From: an uncultured Allobaculum sp.
GTDB taxonomy: Bacteria > Bacillota_I > Bacilli_A > Erysipelotrichales > Erysipelotrichaceae
Assembly (NCBI GenBank): GCA_910579655.1
Contig: CAJTVE010000026.1
Span: 1 to 37,742, forward strand
Direction of reading: 5' to 3'
Length of the DNA: 37,742 bases
Below the pieces are notes generated by a model, which saw only the letters and a program-made list of their open reading frames with translations, had not been told where the DNA came from and did not search any database. The position numbers were made by a program, and so were the translations under genes. How positions within the stretch are numbered: the stretch's first letter is position 1; each line of letters starts with the position of its first letter. Positions 8,912-17,324 of this stretch are shown here, one piece after another.

Positions 8912-8946
8912 AACCAGAAACCCTAATCCGGGTTTCTGGTTTTTTT
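8912..8946 (+). terminator. Intrinsic terminator of the lipoprotein gene
   Basis: AACCAGAAACCC (8912-8923) pairs perfectly with GGGTTTCTGGTT (8930-8941), loop of six, followed by a T-run to 8946. Confidence 0.92.
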
Positions 8947-9151
8947 AATGGGCTGAAGGCATGAAAATTGAGGCTTTTGAAGAGCGTTTGAAAAACTGAT
9001 ACTTTCTGGCTTCTAAAAACGAATTCAAAACGGGTCAGAAATGATTGGCAGCCATCGAAAAAACAGGATCCCTCGAACACGCAGGATCAAGACCTGTTGG
9101 AGCCAGAGTCCGTATTTTCGGCCGAAAAGAAACCTCAACTTCTTGCGAATA

Positions 9152-9163
9152 TGACAATTGTCA
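9152..9163. promoter_or_regulatory. TGACA-AT-TGTCA palindrome, operator candidate of the sensor operon
   Basis: A perfect 12-bp palindrome (TGACAATTGTCA), 139 bp before the sugar-binding protein gene. A TATTAA sequence at 9194-9199 could be a -10 box; no good -35 box fits, which suits an activator-dependent promoter. The same half-sites with the same two-base gap recur upstream of the PTS operon (14152-14213). Confidence 0.5.
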
Positions 9164-9210
9164 ATTTCTTCCCTAACGGGGCTGTGTTAAGTTTATTAAT
9201 TGGAAGAGAG

Positions 9211-9243
9211 ACCTTTCTGCCTTAAAAAAGGGCAGTGGTTTTT
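9211..9243 (+). promoter_or_regulatory. Possible leader terminator/attenuator before the sensor operon
   Basis: CTGCC (9217-9221) pairs with GGCAG (9231-9235), flanked by ACC/GGT (9211-9213, 9237-9239), then five Ts. It lies between the candidate promoter and the sugar-binding protein gene. Short stem, so only tentative. Confidence 0.35.
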
Positions 9244-9301
9244 CATATCGTCTTGTGCATAGAATCAATCAAGTACGATTAAAAGGGATGAATAAAGGGA
9301 A

Positions 9302-10258
9302 ATGAGAAAGATACAGCAGAATCTGTTTCTGTATTGCCTGATTGTCAGCATGGCTTTAGCCGGGTCACTGATCTATTTTGGCAGCCCGCCGGTCGCAAAA
9401 AGCAGCAATCGGCGCTTTGGGGTTACCTATATGACCATGAACAACCCGTTTTACCCGGTATTGAACAATGAACTGGTCAAGTATATCGAGGGCAACGCCG
9501 ATCAGCTGATTTTACGCGATCCTTTGCTGGATGAAGAGAAGCAGATTGAACAGATTGAAGAATTTATTGAGATGGGTGTAGAGGGGATTTTTATCAATCC
9601 CGTCAACTCCAATACGATTTCGCCAGTGTTAAGCAAGGCGGCCGCCCATCACATTCCGGTGATTATCATCGACTGTCCGGTCGATGATCAAGAAGGGATC
9701 ACAACACAGATCTATTCAGATAACTACCAGGCCGGTGTCCTTTGCGCCCAGGATCTGATGCGCCGTTATGAGCAGGGCACGATTGGCCTGCTGGAGCATT
9801 CCAAGGTTCGAAGCGGGGCAGAGCGGATTGCGGGATTTGTCGATACGATTGCCCAGGATTCCCGCTTTTCCATCGTGAACCGCCGTGAGTGTTATGGACA
9901 GACAGAAACAGCGATGCCAGCCGCCCTGGATTTGCTCGAAGAAAGTCCAAATATCAATTTTCTGATGTGCCTGAACGATCCAAGCGCGATTGGCGCCATG
10001 GCAGCCGTTGAATACTTGCAGCGTTCGGATATCCATATTTATGGCGTTGATGGAATGCCGGAATTCAAGTCTTTACTGGCCTGTGCCAATGCTGCGGAAG
10101 CAACCGCCCTGCAGTCCCCGTACACCATGGCCCAAAAAGCGGCCGAAAGCATGTATGCCGCCCTGAATGGGCAGGAAGTTGAAAAAGAGGTTGTCATTCC
10201 TGTCAGCCTGCTGAACCGCGAAAATGCTGCCAGTAATGATCTGAGGTCGTGGCAATGA
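9302..10258 (+). CDS. Membrane-tethered sugar-binding protein (Peripla_BP_4, RbsB-like)
   Basis: A 318-residue protein with one N-terminal hydrophobic segment (about residues 8-28) and no lipobox cysteine, so it is probably anchored rather than released. The body has the type I periplasmic binding fold: FGVTYMTMNNPFYPVLNNEL, GVEGIFINPVNSNTISPVL, IPVIIIDCPV, SDNYQAGVLCAQ, MCLNDPSAIGAMAAVEY and YGVDGMPEF. These segments match RbsB-like proteins, which bind pentoses, hexoses or autoinducer-2; the ligand cannot be read here. Its stop overlaps the histidine kinase start (ATGA at 10255-10258) and no permease or ABC ATPase is nearby. The likely job is to sense a sugar and pass the signal to the kinase. 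Confidence 0.88.
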   Translation: MRKIQQNLFLYCLIVSMALAGSLIYFGSPPVAKSSNRRFGVTYMTMNNPFYPVLNNELVKYIEGNADQLILRDPLLDEEKQIEQIEEFIEMGVEGIFINPVNSNTISPVLSKAAAHHIPVIIIDCPVDDQEGITTQIYSDNYQAGVLCAQDLMRRYEQGTIGLLEHSKVRSGAERIAGFVDTIAQDSRFSIVNRRECYGQTETAMPAALDLLEESPNINFLMCLNDPSAIGAMAAVEYLQRSDIHIYGVDGMPEFKSLLACANAAEATALQSPYTMAQKAAESMYAALNGQEVEKEVVIPVSLLNRENAASNDLRSWQ

Positions 10259-11577
10259 AGCGGCTGACCAATATCCAGACCATTTCAGCCCTGCGAAATG
10301 GGATGATTACCCTGAACTACATCATCGTGATGTTCTTTGCATCAGTCAATCTTCTGGTGTCCAGAGAGGTGATCCGCCAGGACCGGAGCCATCTGCTTCT
10401 GGAAACCGTCGAACATCTGCCTAAAAATCCAGATTCGGTGTTCTGGATCTGCCTGGTGGCCTATGCATTGCTGGCTGCCCTGATCCTTTCACGGGTGGTG
10501 GCTGAAATTCCAGGCAAAAAGGCCAACTATGCCTCCATCGTACTGGAAATCCTGCTGTCCTTGCTGATTACCTGGCAGCTGAATCTGGTCTATTCGGGAC
10601 TGTATCTGCTGGTCTTTTCGGATTGCCTGTTCCATATGCGCCGGGAGAAAAAATCAGCCAACTATACGGTCATGGTGGTGCTGGTCCTGTTTTATTTTCT
10701 GTCCAACTATTACGTGATTTCATTTTTCATGCCGATGACCGATCCGATGGCCTATTTTTCCATCCTTGAAAGGAAGCTGTCGCTTTTGCTGGTGCTGGTC
10801 AAAAATGTGCTGGAAGTCGCCAACCTGCTGATGTTTGTAGCCTATCTTTCCCTGTATATTGCTCATCAGACCGTTGAAAATGAAAATATTGCCCAGGAGC
10901 TGGACATGATTAACCAGGTGAATAAAGAGCTGCGCAACTATGCGGCGGTGACCGAGCGCATTGGGGAAAATAATGAACGCAAGCGTCTGGCCAGAGAAAT
11001 TCATGATACCCTCGGCCATGCACTGACCGGAATTGCTGCCGGCGTTGATGCGACCCTGATCATTATTGATAAATCTCCTGATCTGGCCAAAAAGCAGCTG
11101 GAACTGGTCAGCCAGGTGGTGCGCGAAGGCATTAATGATGTTCGCAATTCGCTCAATAAGCTGCGTCCGGGAGCCCTGGAAAATACCGGCCTGAAAGGCG
11201 CCTTGCAAAAGATGATCAGCGAATTTGTGGGACTGAGCAAAGATTTGTCCATTGATCTGGATTATGAAGCGGAACAGGTCAATTTTGAAGTGGCCAAAGA
11301 AGATGCCCTGTTTCGCGTCATTCAGGAAAGCCTGACCAATTCTATCCGCCATGGCCTGGCCAGCCATGTTTATATTCGCCTTTATATTGAAGACAACGCC
11401 CTTCACATTCTGATTGAAGACAATGGACAGGGATGTCTTTCCATTCAGCCCGGTTATGGGCTGACTCAGATGAAAGAACGCATTGCGGCCTTGCATGGGG
11501 CTGTTCAGTTCGATGGATCGGATGGATTTACGACATCCATCGTGGTCCCGATGCAGACAGGAGAGTATCAATCATGA
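10255..11577 (+). CDS. NarL-type (HisKA_3) sensor histidine kinase
   Basis: A 440-residue membrane sensor. About six hydrophobic segments fill residues 18-205 (for example YIIVMFFASVNLLV, SVFWICLVAYALLAALIL and TVMVVLVLFYFLSNYYVI), followed by a coiled-coil-like linker. The phosphoacceptor box is AREIHDTLGHALTGI with H250. The ATPase domain has the N-box FRVIQESLTNSIRHG (N362), DNGQG and GYGLTQMKERI. This is the HPK7 class that pairs with NarL/LuxR-type regulators. I chose ATG 10255 (preceded by TGAGG) over a GTG six bases upstream. It overlaps the binding-protein gene by four bases and the regulator gene by four bases, so all three are translationally coupled. Confidence 0.92.
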   Translation: MKRLTNIQTISALRNGMITLNYIIVMFFASVNLLVSREVIRQDRSHLLLETVEHLPKNPDSVFWICLVAYALLAALILSRVVAEIPGKKANYASIVLEILLSLLITWQLNLVYSGLYLLVFSDCLFHMRREKKSANYTVMVVLVLFYFLSNYYVISFFMPMTDPMAYFSILERKLSLLLVLVKNVLEVANLLMFVAYLSLYIAHQTVENENIAQELDMINQVNKELRNYAAVTERIGENNERKRLAREIHDTLGHALTGIAAGVDATLIIIDKSPDLAKKQLELVSQVVREGINDVRNSLNKLRPGALENTGLKGALQKMISEFVGLSKDLSIDLDYEAEQVNFEVAKEDALFRVIQESLTNSIRHGLASHVYIRLYIEDNALHILIEDNGQGCLSIQPGYGLTQMKERIAALHGAVQFDGSDGFTTSIVVPMQTGEYQS

Positions 11578-12251
11578 TAAATGTAGTAATTGCCGATGAT
11601 CAGGCGCTGATCCATGATTCTCTGAAAATTGTGCTTTCAATGGATCCGGAGATCAATGTCGTCGGGACCGCTGAAAACGGATTCCAGGTGCTGGATCTTC
11701 TGAAGATTAAGCGTGTGGATGTCATTTTGATGGATATCCGGATGCCCAAAATGGATGGGGTTCTGGCCACGAAACTGGTTAAAAAAGACTATCCGCAAAC
11801 CAAAGTGATTGTCTTAACCACATTTGACGATGACGATTTTGTCTTTTCTGCCTTGCGCTATGGAGCCAGCGGCTATCTGCTCAAAGGGGTCAGCATGGAC
11901 GAACTGGCTGCATCGATCAAAACAGTTTATTCGGGCGGTGCCATGATCAATCCAGACATCGCAGCCAAAGTCTTTGCCCTGTTCAATCACCAGATGGATG
12001 AAGAAAGCATCATTACGATCCGTGAGGATGCTGAACAGGAAATTTCGCAGACCGAATGGGAAGTCATCCGCCAGGTGGGCAAAGGAAGGTCCAACAAAGA
12101 AATCGCCTCAGCCCTGTTTCTTTCTGAGGGCACAGTGCGCAACTATTTGTCCAGTATTTTAAGTAAGTTCTGTTTGCGGGATCGCACGCAGCTGGCCATC
12201 TGGGCGGTAGAAAACCGCAAGCGGATCAAAGAACTGGTCGGCCAGAAGTAG
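11574..12251 (+). CDS. NarL/FixJ-family response regulator
   Basis: A 225-residue DNA-binding regulator. The receiver domain has the acidic pair ADD (7-9), phospho-acceptor D54 in ILMDIRMPKMDG, T82-T83 and K104 (YLLKG). The C-terminal LuxR-type helix-turn-helix runs about 160-215 (TEWEVIRQVGKGRSNKEIA, FLSEGTVRNYLSSILSKF). It starts at an ATGA overlap with the kinase and is surely its partner. The short palindromes at 9152 and 14152-14213 are reasonable targets, because NarL-type regulators bind paired half-sites with a small gap. The exact half-site here is my inference. Confidence 0.93.
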   Translation: MINVVIADDQALIHDSLKIVLSMDPEINVVGTAENGFQVLDLLKIKRVDVILMDIRMPKMDGVLATKLVKKDYPQTKVIVLTTFDDDDFVFSALRYGASGYLLKGVSMDELAASIKTVYSGGAMINPDIAAKVFALFNHQMDEESIITIREDAEQEISQTEWEVIRQVGKGRSNKEIASALFLSEGTVRNYLSSILSKFCLRDRTQLAIWAVENRKRIKELVGQK

Positions 12252-12402
12252 TCGCATTTTCCCATGCTTCTACTTTGAAAACAGCGCCTATCCATTCACT
12301 GTTTTCATTTTGGCATGTGGCTGCCAAGCCATGAAGTTTCTTTGGATGGAAGTCTGACAGAGCAGGTGGATTTCCTGTGATCAGATGAAAAGGGAGGTTC
12401 AG

Positions 12403-13746
12403 ATGAAGTCACTGTTTTCTTCTTTTAAGCAAAATCTGTCCAGGTCGCGCAGCCATCGTGTGGTCTGGCTGGTCAGTCTGATTCTGGTCTGTGCGCTTGG
12501 CGTGGGGCAGCTTCGAAGCTGCCTGCCCATTTGTCGCACGCTGCATCTTGGCGTCTTTTCCACAAGCAACTGGGATGTGCCTGATTCCAGTACGTATGAG
12601 GTAGTGGACCAGGTCATTGCCCGCTTTGAACGTCTGCATCCAGGTCTTTCAGTGTCCTATACCAGCGGCATTATTAAGGATGATTATTCGTCATGGCTGT
12701 CGGATCAGATTGTCCAGGGACGCCTGCCGGATGTCTTCATGGTTCTGGATGAAGACTTCAATATGCTGGCAAGTCTGGGCGCTTTGCGCAATCTCGATTC
12801 CTATATCCTGCGTGATCCTGCGTTTGACCAGGAAGCCTATTACAAAAGTGCCCTGCAGGCCGGACAGTTTGATGGAGCCCAATATGCTTTGCCTTACCAG
12901 TGCAACCTTCGGCTCATGTTTGTCAACACAACCCTGCTGGACCAGGAAAAGATCAGCCTGCCGGACTGGAACTGGACCGTTGATGATTTTGCTGCCTTGT
13001 GCCAGCAGGTCACCAAAGATACCGACCAGGATGGCATGGTGGACCAGTGCGGATTCGTGAATTATACCTGGAAAGATGTCCTGGCCGCCTTTGGTGTTCC
13101 CATCTTTACCGATGATGGTCTTTCAGTCCAGATCAACAATGACCAGGTCAGAAGGGCGCTGCGCTTCATGCAGCAGATCAAGGACTATGACCAGGCGTAT
13201 TCCCCCTTTACTTCCGCCGATGGCTTTGACTCCGGGCAGGTTGCTTTTGCGGCAATGAGTTATGCCGAATATAAAACATACAGTCCCTATCCCTGGAAAG
13301 TAAGGCGCTATTCCAGTTTCGAATGGTCCGTACTGCCGATGCCGGCGGGCATTGGGGGCGGAGCCAATATCAATCTGGATTCGCTGATGATGGGGATTTC
13401 ATCGCAGAGTTCTCATCCCCAGGAAGCCTGGGAGCTTTTGAAACTGTTTGTCCAGGACGAACAGACTCAGCAGCTGATTGCTTCCAATACCGGTGGTCTT
13501 TCTTCTTTGCGCCAACTTTCCGGATCGTTTGCCCAGTTTGAAGAGGAAGATTCGGAAAAGGCCAATACGGAAGGTCTGCTGGATTATGCTCTGGAAAACT
13601 CAACCTGCAAAGTCCGTTTTAAAAAATACGAAGATGCGATGAATCTGCTCGATACCGGCATGAATGAAATTGTATCGGGCAACGAGGATATCGGCCTGCA
13701 GCTGCTGACCCTTGAACGACGGATCAACGACTATTTACGCAGCTGA
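12403..13746 (+). CDS. Extracellular solute-binding protein, family 1 type (sugar)
   Basis: A 447-residue protein starting at ATG 12403, five bases after AGGGAGG; an ATG 18 bases upstream would overlap that site. A membrane segment (about residues 18-35, VVWLVSLILVCALGVGQL) is followed by a maltose-binding-protein-like body. It shows FERLHPGLSVSYTSG, LPDVFMVLDEDF, ALPYQCNLRLMFVNTTLLDQ, the TKDTDQDGMVDQCGF loop and a C-terminal PQEAWELLKLFVQDEQTQQLI. ABC importers use such proteins to deliver sugars, but no permease or ATPase gene lies near. It follows the two-component genes by 151 bp and may act as a second ligand receptor for them (inference), or work with a transporter encoded elsewhere. 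Confidence 0.85.
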   Translation: MKSLFSSFKQNLSRSRSHRVVWLVSLILVCALGVGQLRSCLPICRTLHLGVFSTSNWDVPDSSTYEVVDQVIARFERLHPGLSVSYTSGIIKDDYSSWLSDQIVQGRLPDVFMVLDEDFNMLASLGALRNLDSYILRDPAFDQEAYYKSALQAGQFDGAQYALPYQCNLRLMFVNTTLLDQEKISLPDWNWTVDDFAALCQQVTKDTDQDGMVDQCGFVNYTWKDVLAAFGVPIFTDDGLSVQINNDQVRRALRFMQQIKDYDQAYSPFTSADGFDSGQVAFAAMSYAEYKTYSPYPWKVRRYSSFEWSVLPMPAGIGGGANINLDSLMMGISSQSSHPQEAWELLKLFVQDEQTQQLIASNTGGLSSLRQLSGSFAQFEEEDSEKANTEGLLDYALENSTCKVRFKKYEDAMNLLDTGMNEIVSGNEDIGLQLLTLERRINDYLRS

Positions 13747-13770
13747 ATAAGAATTTGTCAGCTGCCCTTC

Positions 13771-13796
13771 AGGACGTCAGAAATGGCGTCCTTTTT
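13771..13796 (+). terminator. Terminator after the solute-binding protein gene
   Basis: AGGACG (13771-13776) pairs with CGTCCT (13787-13792), followed by a T-run to 13796. Short but well placed 25 bp after the stop. Confidence 0.72.
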
Positions 13797-13890
13797 CTGA
13801 TGGAAAAAAAGCAGGCCCAATTGCCGCAAAAAAAAAGCAAAAGAGCTTGGAGTCAGCAAAGTTTCTCCAGACAGAAACACGTATTCTGTT

Positions 13891-13992
13891 CTTTTATCCG
13901 ACGCTCCTTTATCTGATATTCCTTTATCTGATATTCCTTTATCTGATATTCCTTTATCTGATATTCCTTTATCTGATATTCCTTTATCTGAT
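13891..13992. repeat. 15-bp tandem repeat, about seven copies
   Basis: Five exact copies of CCTTTATCTGATATT (13906-13980), a partial sixth of 12 bases (13981-13992) and a degenerate copy before them (13891-13905, 10 of 15 matching). It lies between the solute-binding gene and the PTS promoter. On the minus strand the unit would encode a QIKEY pentapeptide, but the only start is a TTG without a ribosome site, so I treat it as noncoding. Confidence 0.9.
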
Positions 13993-14151
13993 CATTTAAA
14001 CGATATCTTTTATATACAATCCATTTCGGTACAGAATAGGGCAAAAAGTGAAATGGATTCAAAAAATTTTAATCTGAATTCGATATGGACATGGAATATT
14101 TGCCATAAAAATCACCTGCAATTGAATACAACTCTATACGAATTATCGATT

Positions 14152-14213
14152 TGTCAAATGACAGATGTCATGAATCGATGTGAATTTTTTCTTGGATATC
14201 ATGACATCTGACA
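14152..14213 (+). promoter_or_regulatory. PTS operon promoter with TGTCA/TGACA half-site array
   Basis: Half-sites TGTCA (14152-14156), TGACA (14159-14163) and TGTCA (14166-14170) alternate with two-base gaps. Two direct TGACA copies (14202-14206 and 14209-14213) have the same gap. The segments 14163-14174 and 14200-14211 also form a 12-bp inverted repeat, CAGATGTCATGA. A promoter candidate is TTGGAT (14193-14198), an 18-nt spacer and TATATT (14217-14222), so the second pair lies between -35 and -10. This is the arrangement expected for a regulated promoter of the PTS genes. Confidence 0.55.
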
Positions 14214-14269
14214 CATTATATTTTCCCGAATTCTTCATAGAATAACGCTGTAAGAAGGGAGAAATATTG

Positions 14270-14701
14270 ATGAAATATGTGATTTTAGTCAGCCACGGAC
14301 AGCTTGCATCAGGGCTGGCCAATGCACTGGGGATGCTGGCAGGAGATCGGAAAGATTTGATTGCCTGCCAACTGGAAGATGGTAAGAGCGCCGACCAGTT
14401 TGCAAAGGAATTTGGCCAGGCCATTGAGTCCGTTACCGATCAGGATGAAATTCTGATGCTCGGGGATATTCTTGGCGGATCCCCTTTGACAACCGCTGCC
14501 AATGTAATTGCGCAAAAGGGTCTGGCTGCAAATACCCGGGCAATCGGCGGGATGAACCTGCCGCTGGCTTTAACTGCGCTGCTGATGAAAGATGCGATGG
14601 ATCTGGATTCATTAAAAGAAAGCATCCTGATGGAAGCCAAAGATGCGATGAAAGAATTCGTCTTTGCTGCTGTTGATGAGGATGACGAAGAAGATGTTTA
14701 A
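14270..14701 (+). CDS. PTS mannose-family EIIA component
   Basis: A 143-residue cytoplasmic phosphocarrier. The N-terminus MKYVILVSHGQLASGL holds the phosphorylated histidine H9, and GDILGGSPLTTAANVIA and GGMNLPLALTALL are typical of the EIIA-Man fold. It receives phosphate from HPr and gives it to EIIB. ATG 14270 follows AAGGGAG. It is the first gene of the PTS set and 257 bp from EIIB, a wider gap than usual. The C-terminal end is strongly acidic (DEDDEED). Substrate class cannot be read from EIIA. Confidence 0.92.
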   Translation: MKYVILVSHGQLASGLANALGMLAGDRKDLIACQLEDGKSADQFAKEFGQAIESVTDQDEILMLGDILGGSPLTTAANVIAQKGLAANTRAIGGMNLPLALTALLMKDAMDLDSLKESILMEAKDAMKEFVFAAVDEDDEEDV

Positions 14702-14958
14702 TTCACAACTGTCCTGAAGCCGAATCATTCAAAACGATTTGAAACTGAAAATCGAAGCTGGCCTTCCCTTGCGGCAGTCAAAACGATTGGCACAAAAACG
14801 ATCGGCACAAAAGGGAAGCAAGTGACATCAGTGAAGCAAGTGATCAGAGAAAATGCTTCGAAAGCTGTAAGCGACAGCCACCAAACCAAGAAAAGATTCA
14901 GGGCGATCCCAAAGAAGAAAAACGATCGAAAAGCCGGCAGGCTTAACAGGAGGAAAGT
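14702..14958 (+). other. Gap between EIIA and EIIB genes
   Basis: A 257-bp stretch without an open frame of note. It contains short direct repeats (AAAACGATTGGCAC and AAAACGATCGGCAC around 14780-14807; GTGAAGCAAGTGA around 14830). No terminator is visible, so the PTS genes are probably one transcript. Confidence 0.5.
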
Positions 14959-15450
14959 ATGAGTGTTTCATTTATTCGCGTTGATGACCGCATGATTCAT
15001 GGTCAGACTTGCACCCGCTGGGCAAAAGAATATCCCTGCGATGGCATTATTGCTGTGAACGACAAAGCAGCAGCCAATCCGGTTTTAAAAAATGCCTACA
15101 AAGCAGCGTCCGGAAAGAAAACCTTTGTCTGGGGCGTAGATGAGTTTATTAAGAAGAGTCCGAAAGTGCTCAACTCTGACACCCAATATTTTGTCATTAC
15201 CAAAAATCCGGTGGATATGGAAAAAATTCTCGTTCAGGCCGGCTTTAAGCCCGGCGTGGAAAAAGTGATTATCGGTCCTTGCAACGATCGCCCGGATGCC
15301 GTGAAACTTGGCAATAACCAATCCATTACCCAGGAAGAAGCCGATGCCCTCGAAAGCATCAGCAAAGCTGGTTATGATGTTCGATTCCAGCTGCTGCCCG
15401 ATGTATCGATCGGTGGATGGAATGATTTCAAAGGTCGTTTCGGATATTAA
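14959..15450 (+). CDS. PTS mannose/fructose/sorbose-family EIIB component
   Basis: A 163-residue cytoplasmic protein that passes phosphate from EIIA to the incoming sugar. RVDDRMIHGQ contains the active histidine H14. The rest follows the EIIB-Man pattern (IIAVNDKAAANPVLKNAYK, EKVIIGPCNDRPDAVKLGNN). AGGAGGAAAGT directly before ATG 14959 is a near-perfect ribosome site. The following EIIC gene starts 186 bp later. Confidence 0.93.
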   Translation: MSVSFIRVDDRMIHGQTCTRWAKEYPCDGIIAVNDKAAANPVLKNAYKAASGKKTFVWGVDEFIKKSPKVLNSDTQYFVITKNPVDMEKILVQAGFKPGVEKVIIGPCNDRPDAVKLGNNQSITQEEADALESISKAGYDVRFQLLPDVSIGGWNDFKGRFGY

Positions 15451-15636
15451 TCGGATATTCGTCACATATGAAGAGGGAAGGATTCATCAAGCGAATCAGC
15501 AAACCCTCAGAAAATTTTGAATTCTCGATCCATCCAAAGGATCCAACGAAAAAAATGACTCAGACAGCACTTGCTTCTGTTCGAGCCATTCAGGAAAACA
15601 AAGAAAATAAACAGAAAAATAAGAGGAAAAAATCAT

Positions 15637-16485
15637 ATGGAAATCAGTTGGCTGCAGGCAGCCATTATTGGTTTGTTTGCCTGCTTATCGAGTATGCCGG
15701 GTCTTGGCGGCACCTCGTTTGGTAACTATACATTAGGAAGACCTTTAGTTGGTGGTCTGATCTGTGGAATTGTTTTAGGAGATACTCAAAGCGGGGTTTT
15801 AGTCGGTGTTGCAATGCAGATCGTCTATATCGCCCTGGTTACTCCAGGCGGTACGGTATCGGCGGATGTGCGTGCTGTTTCCTATATCGGTGTACCACTG
15901 GCCATGATCGCTTTAAAATCCTATGGCTTATCTGCGGATTCGCCAGACGGCCAGGCCCTTGCGACTTCCTTTGGCACGATGGTTGGTACGTTAGGAACCG
16001 TTCTGTTTTATGGAACCGCGACCATGAACCTGGTGTGGCAGCATATGGGCTGGAGCGCTGTGGAAAAAGGAGACTTTGACAAGCTGTATCTCGTGGATAT
16101 GGTCTATCCATGGGTATCGCATATTCTGTTCTCCTTCTTGCCGACCCTGATCATGGTCAAGATGGGCGCGCCAATGGTAGAGCTGATCAAAAACTATCTG
16201 CCTATGGATGGCCTGGCTATGAAAACCCTGTTTACAGTCGGAGCGCTGCTTCCCTGCGTCGGAATTGCCATCCTGCTGAAACAGATCGTAGCCAAAGCGC
16301 TGGATTTCATTCCATTCTTCTTTGGCTTTACGCTGGCTGCTTCCTTAGGCATCAACCTGGTCAGCGCAACCATTATTGCGGCGATGTTTGCCTATATCAA
16401 TTACCGCATCAAGATGCTTTCCCTTGCAAAATCCGCGCCGGGCGGCGTTGCTGAATTTGAAGAGGAAGAAGAGGAGGATATCTGA
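15637..16485 (+). CDS. PTS mannose-family EIIC permease component
   Basis: A 282-residue integral membrane protein beginning MEISWLQAAIIGLFACLSSM; the EIIC-Man signatures GNYTLGRPLVGGLICGIVLG and GVAMQIVYIALVTPGGTVSAD are clear. AGAGGA precedes ATG 15637; the open frame extends 22 codons upstream, but these are charged and do not fit the family. It forms the sugar channel with EIID. The tail ends in FEEEEEEDI, and the EIID ribosome site AGGAGG lies inside it, so translation is coupled. Confidence 0.93.
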   Translation: MEISWLQAAIIGLFACLSSMPGLGGTSFGNYTLGRPLVGGLICGIVLGDTQSGVLVGVAMQIVYIALVTPGGTVSADVRAVSYIGVPLAMIALKSYGLSADSPDGQALATSFGTMVGTLGTVLFYGTATMNLVWQHMGWSAVEKGDFDKLYLVDMVYPWVSHILFSFLPTLIMVKMGAPMVELIKNYLPMDGLAMKTLFTVGALLPCVGIAILLKQIVAKALDFIPFFFGFTLAASLGINLVSATIIAAMFAYINYRIKMLSLAKSAPGGVAEFEEEEEEDI

Positions 16486-16487
16486 TC

Positions 16488-17324
16488 ATGGCAAAGATCT
16501 CCAAAAAGGCGCTCACCAAAGCCTTTAATAACTGGTATTACGGAAATTTGACCTGCTTTTCACAAGAACACATGCAGACATTTGGATACATGGTTTCCAT
16601 GCTGCCCATCATCCGCGATCTGTATTCGGACGATCCAGATCTGCAAATGCGTTCGATGAATACCTATCGGACTTTCTTCAATACAGAACCTCAGTTAGGA
16701 ACCGTGATTGTCGGCATTACCGCTGGTCTGGAAGAAGCCAGAGCCAATGGACAGGAAGATGTCGATGATGAAACCATCAACAGCCTGCGTGCAGGTCTGA
16801 TGGGGCCAATTGCTGGCATTGGGGATTCCCTGGTTGTCGGAACCTTGATTCCAATTCTGCTTGGTATTGCAATGGGGATGTCTACTGGTGGAAGTCCGAT
16901 CGGTGCGATCTTCTATATTATTGTCTGGAACCTGATTGCCTACTTTGGCATGAAAATGCTCTTCTTTAAGGGCTATGAAATGGGTGGAAAAGCAGTTGAC
17001 TTCCTGGTTGGCCCGCAGGGCGAAGCGCTGCGTGAATCCATTACGATGCTTGGCGGTATTGTCATTGGTGCTGTTGCTGCCAGCTGGGTATCGGTAACAA
17101 CGGCTTTCTCCATGACTGCCAATGGCGCCGATGAACCATTCCTGGTTTTGCAGGATACCTTGAACAATGTTTATCCTGGCTTTTTAACCGCTGCCTTCAT
17201 CATGCTTTGCTGGTGGCTGATGGCCAAAAAGAAAATGTCGCCGCTCAAAGTGATGCTCTTACTGGTTGTCATCGCTTTTGTGGGCGTACTGATCGGCTTC
17301 TTCGATCCAGGCCTGAACTACTAA
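16488..17324 (+). CDS. PTS mannose-family EIID component
   Basis: A 278-residue membrane protein specific to the mannose PTS family. Recognisable segments are KALTKAFNNWYYGNLTCFSQ, MQTFGYMVSMLPIIRDLY, YRTFFNTEPQLGTVIVGITA and LRAGLMGPIAGIGDSLVVGT. The end is a hydrophobic hairpin (LLLVVIAFVGVLIGFFDPG). It begins two bases after the EIIC stop. EIIC and EIID together import the sugar. No sugar-metabolising enzyme accompanies the operon, so the substrate (mannose, hexosamine, fructose and sorbose are the known options) remains open. Confidence 0.94.
   Translation: MAKISKKALTKAFNNWYYGNLTCFSQEHMQTFGYMVSMLPIIRDLYSDDPDLQMRSMNTYRTFFNTEPQLGTVIVGITAGLEEARANGQEDVDDETINSLRAGLMGPIAGIGDSLVVGTLIPILLGIAMGMSTGGSPIGAIFYIIVWNLIAYFGMKMLFFKGYEMGGKAVDFLVGPQGEALRESITMLGGIVIGAVAASWVSVTTAFSMTANGADEPFLVLQDTLNNVYPGFLTAAFIMLCWWLMAKKKMSPLKVMLLLVVIAFVGVLIGFFDPGLNY

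Noticed and set aside
13853..14062. Minus-strand frame encoding repeated QIKEY pentapeptides
   Set aside because: It starts at TTG without a ribosome site, and its only regular feature is the 15-bp DNA repeat, so it is better explained as noncoding repeat.
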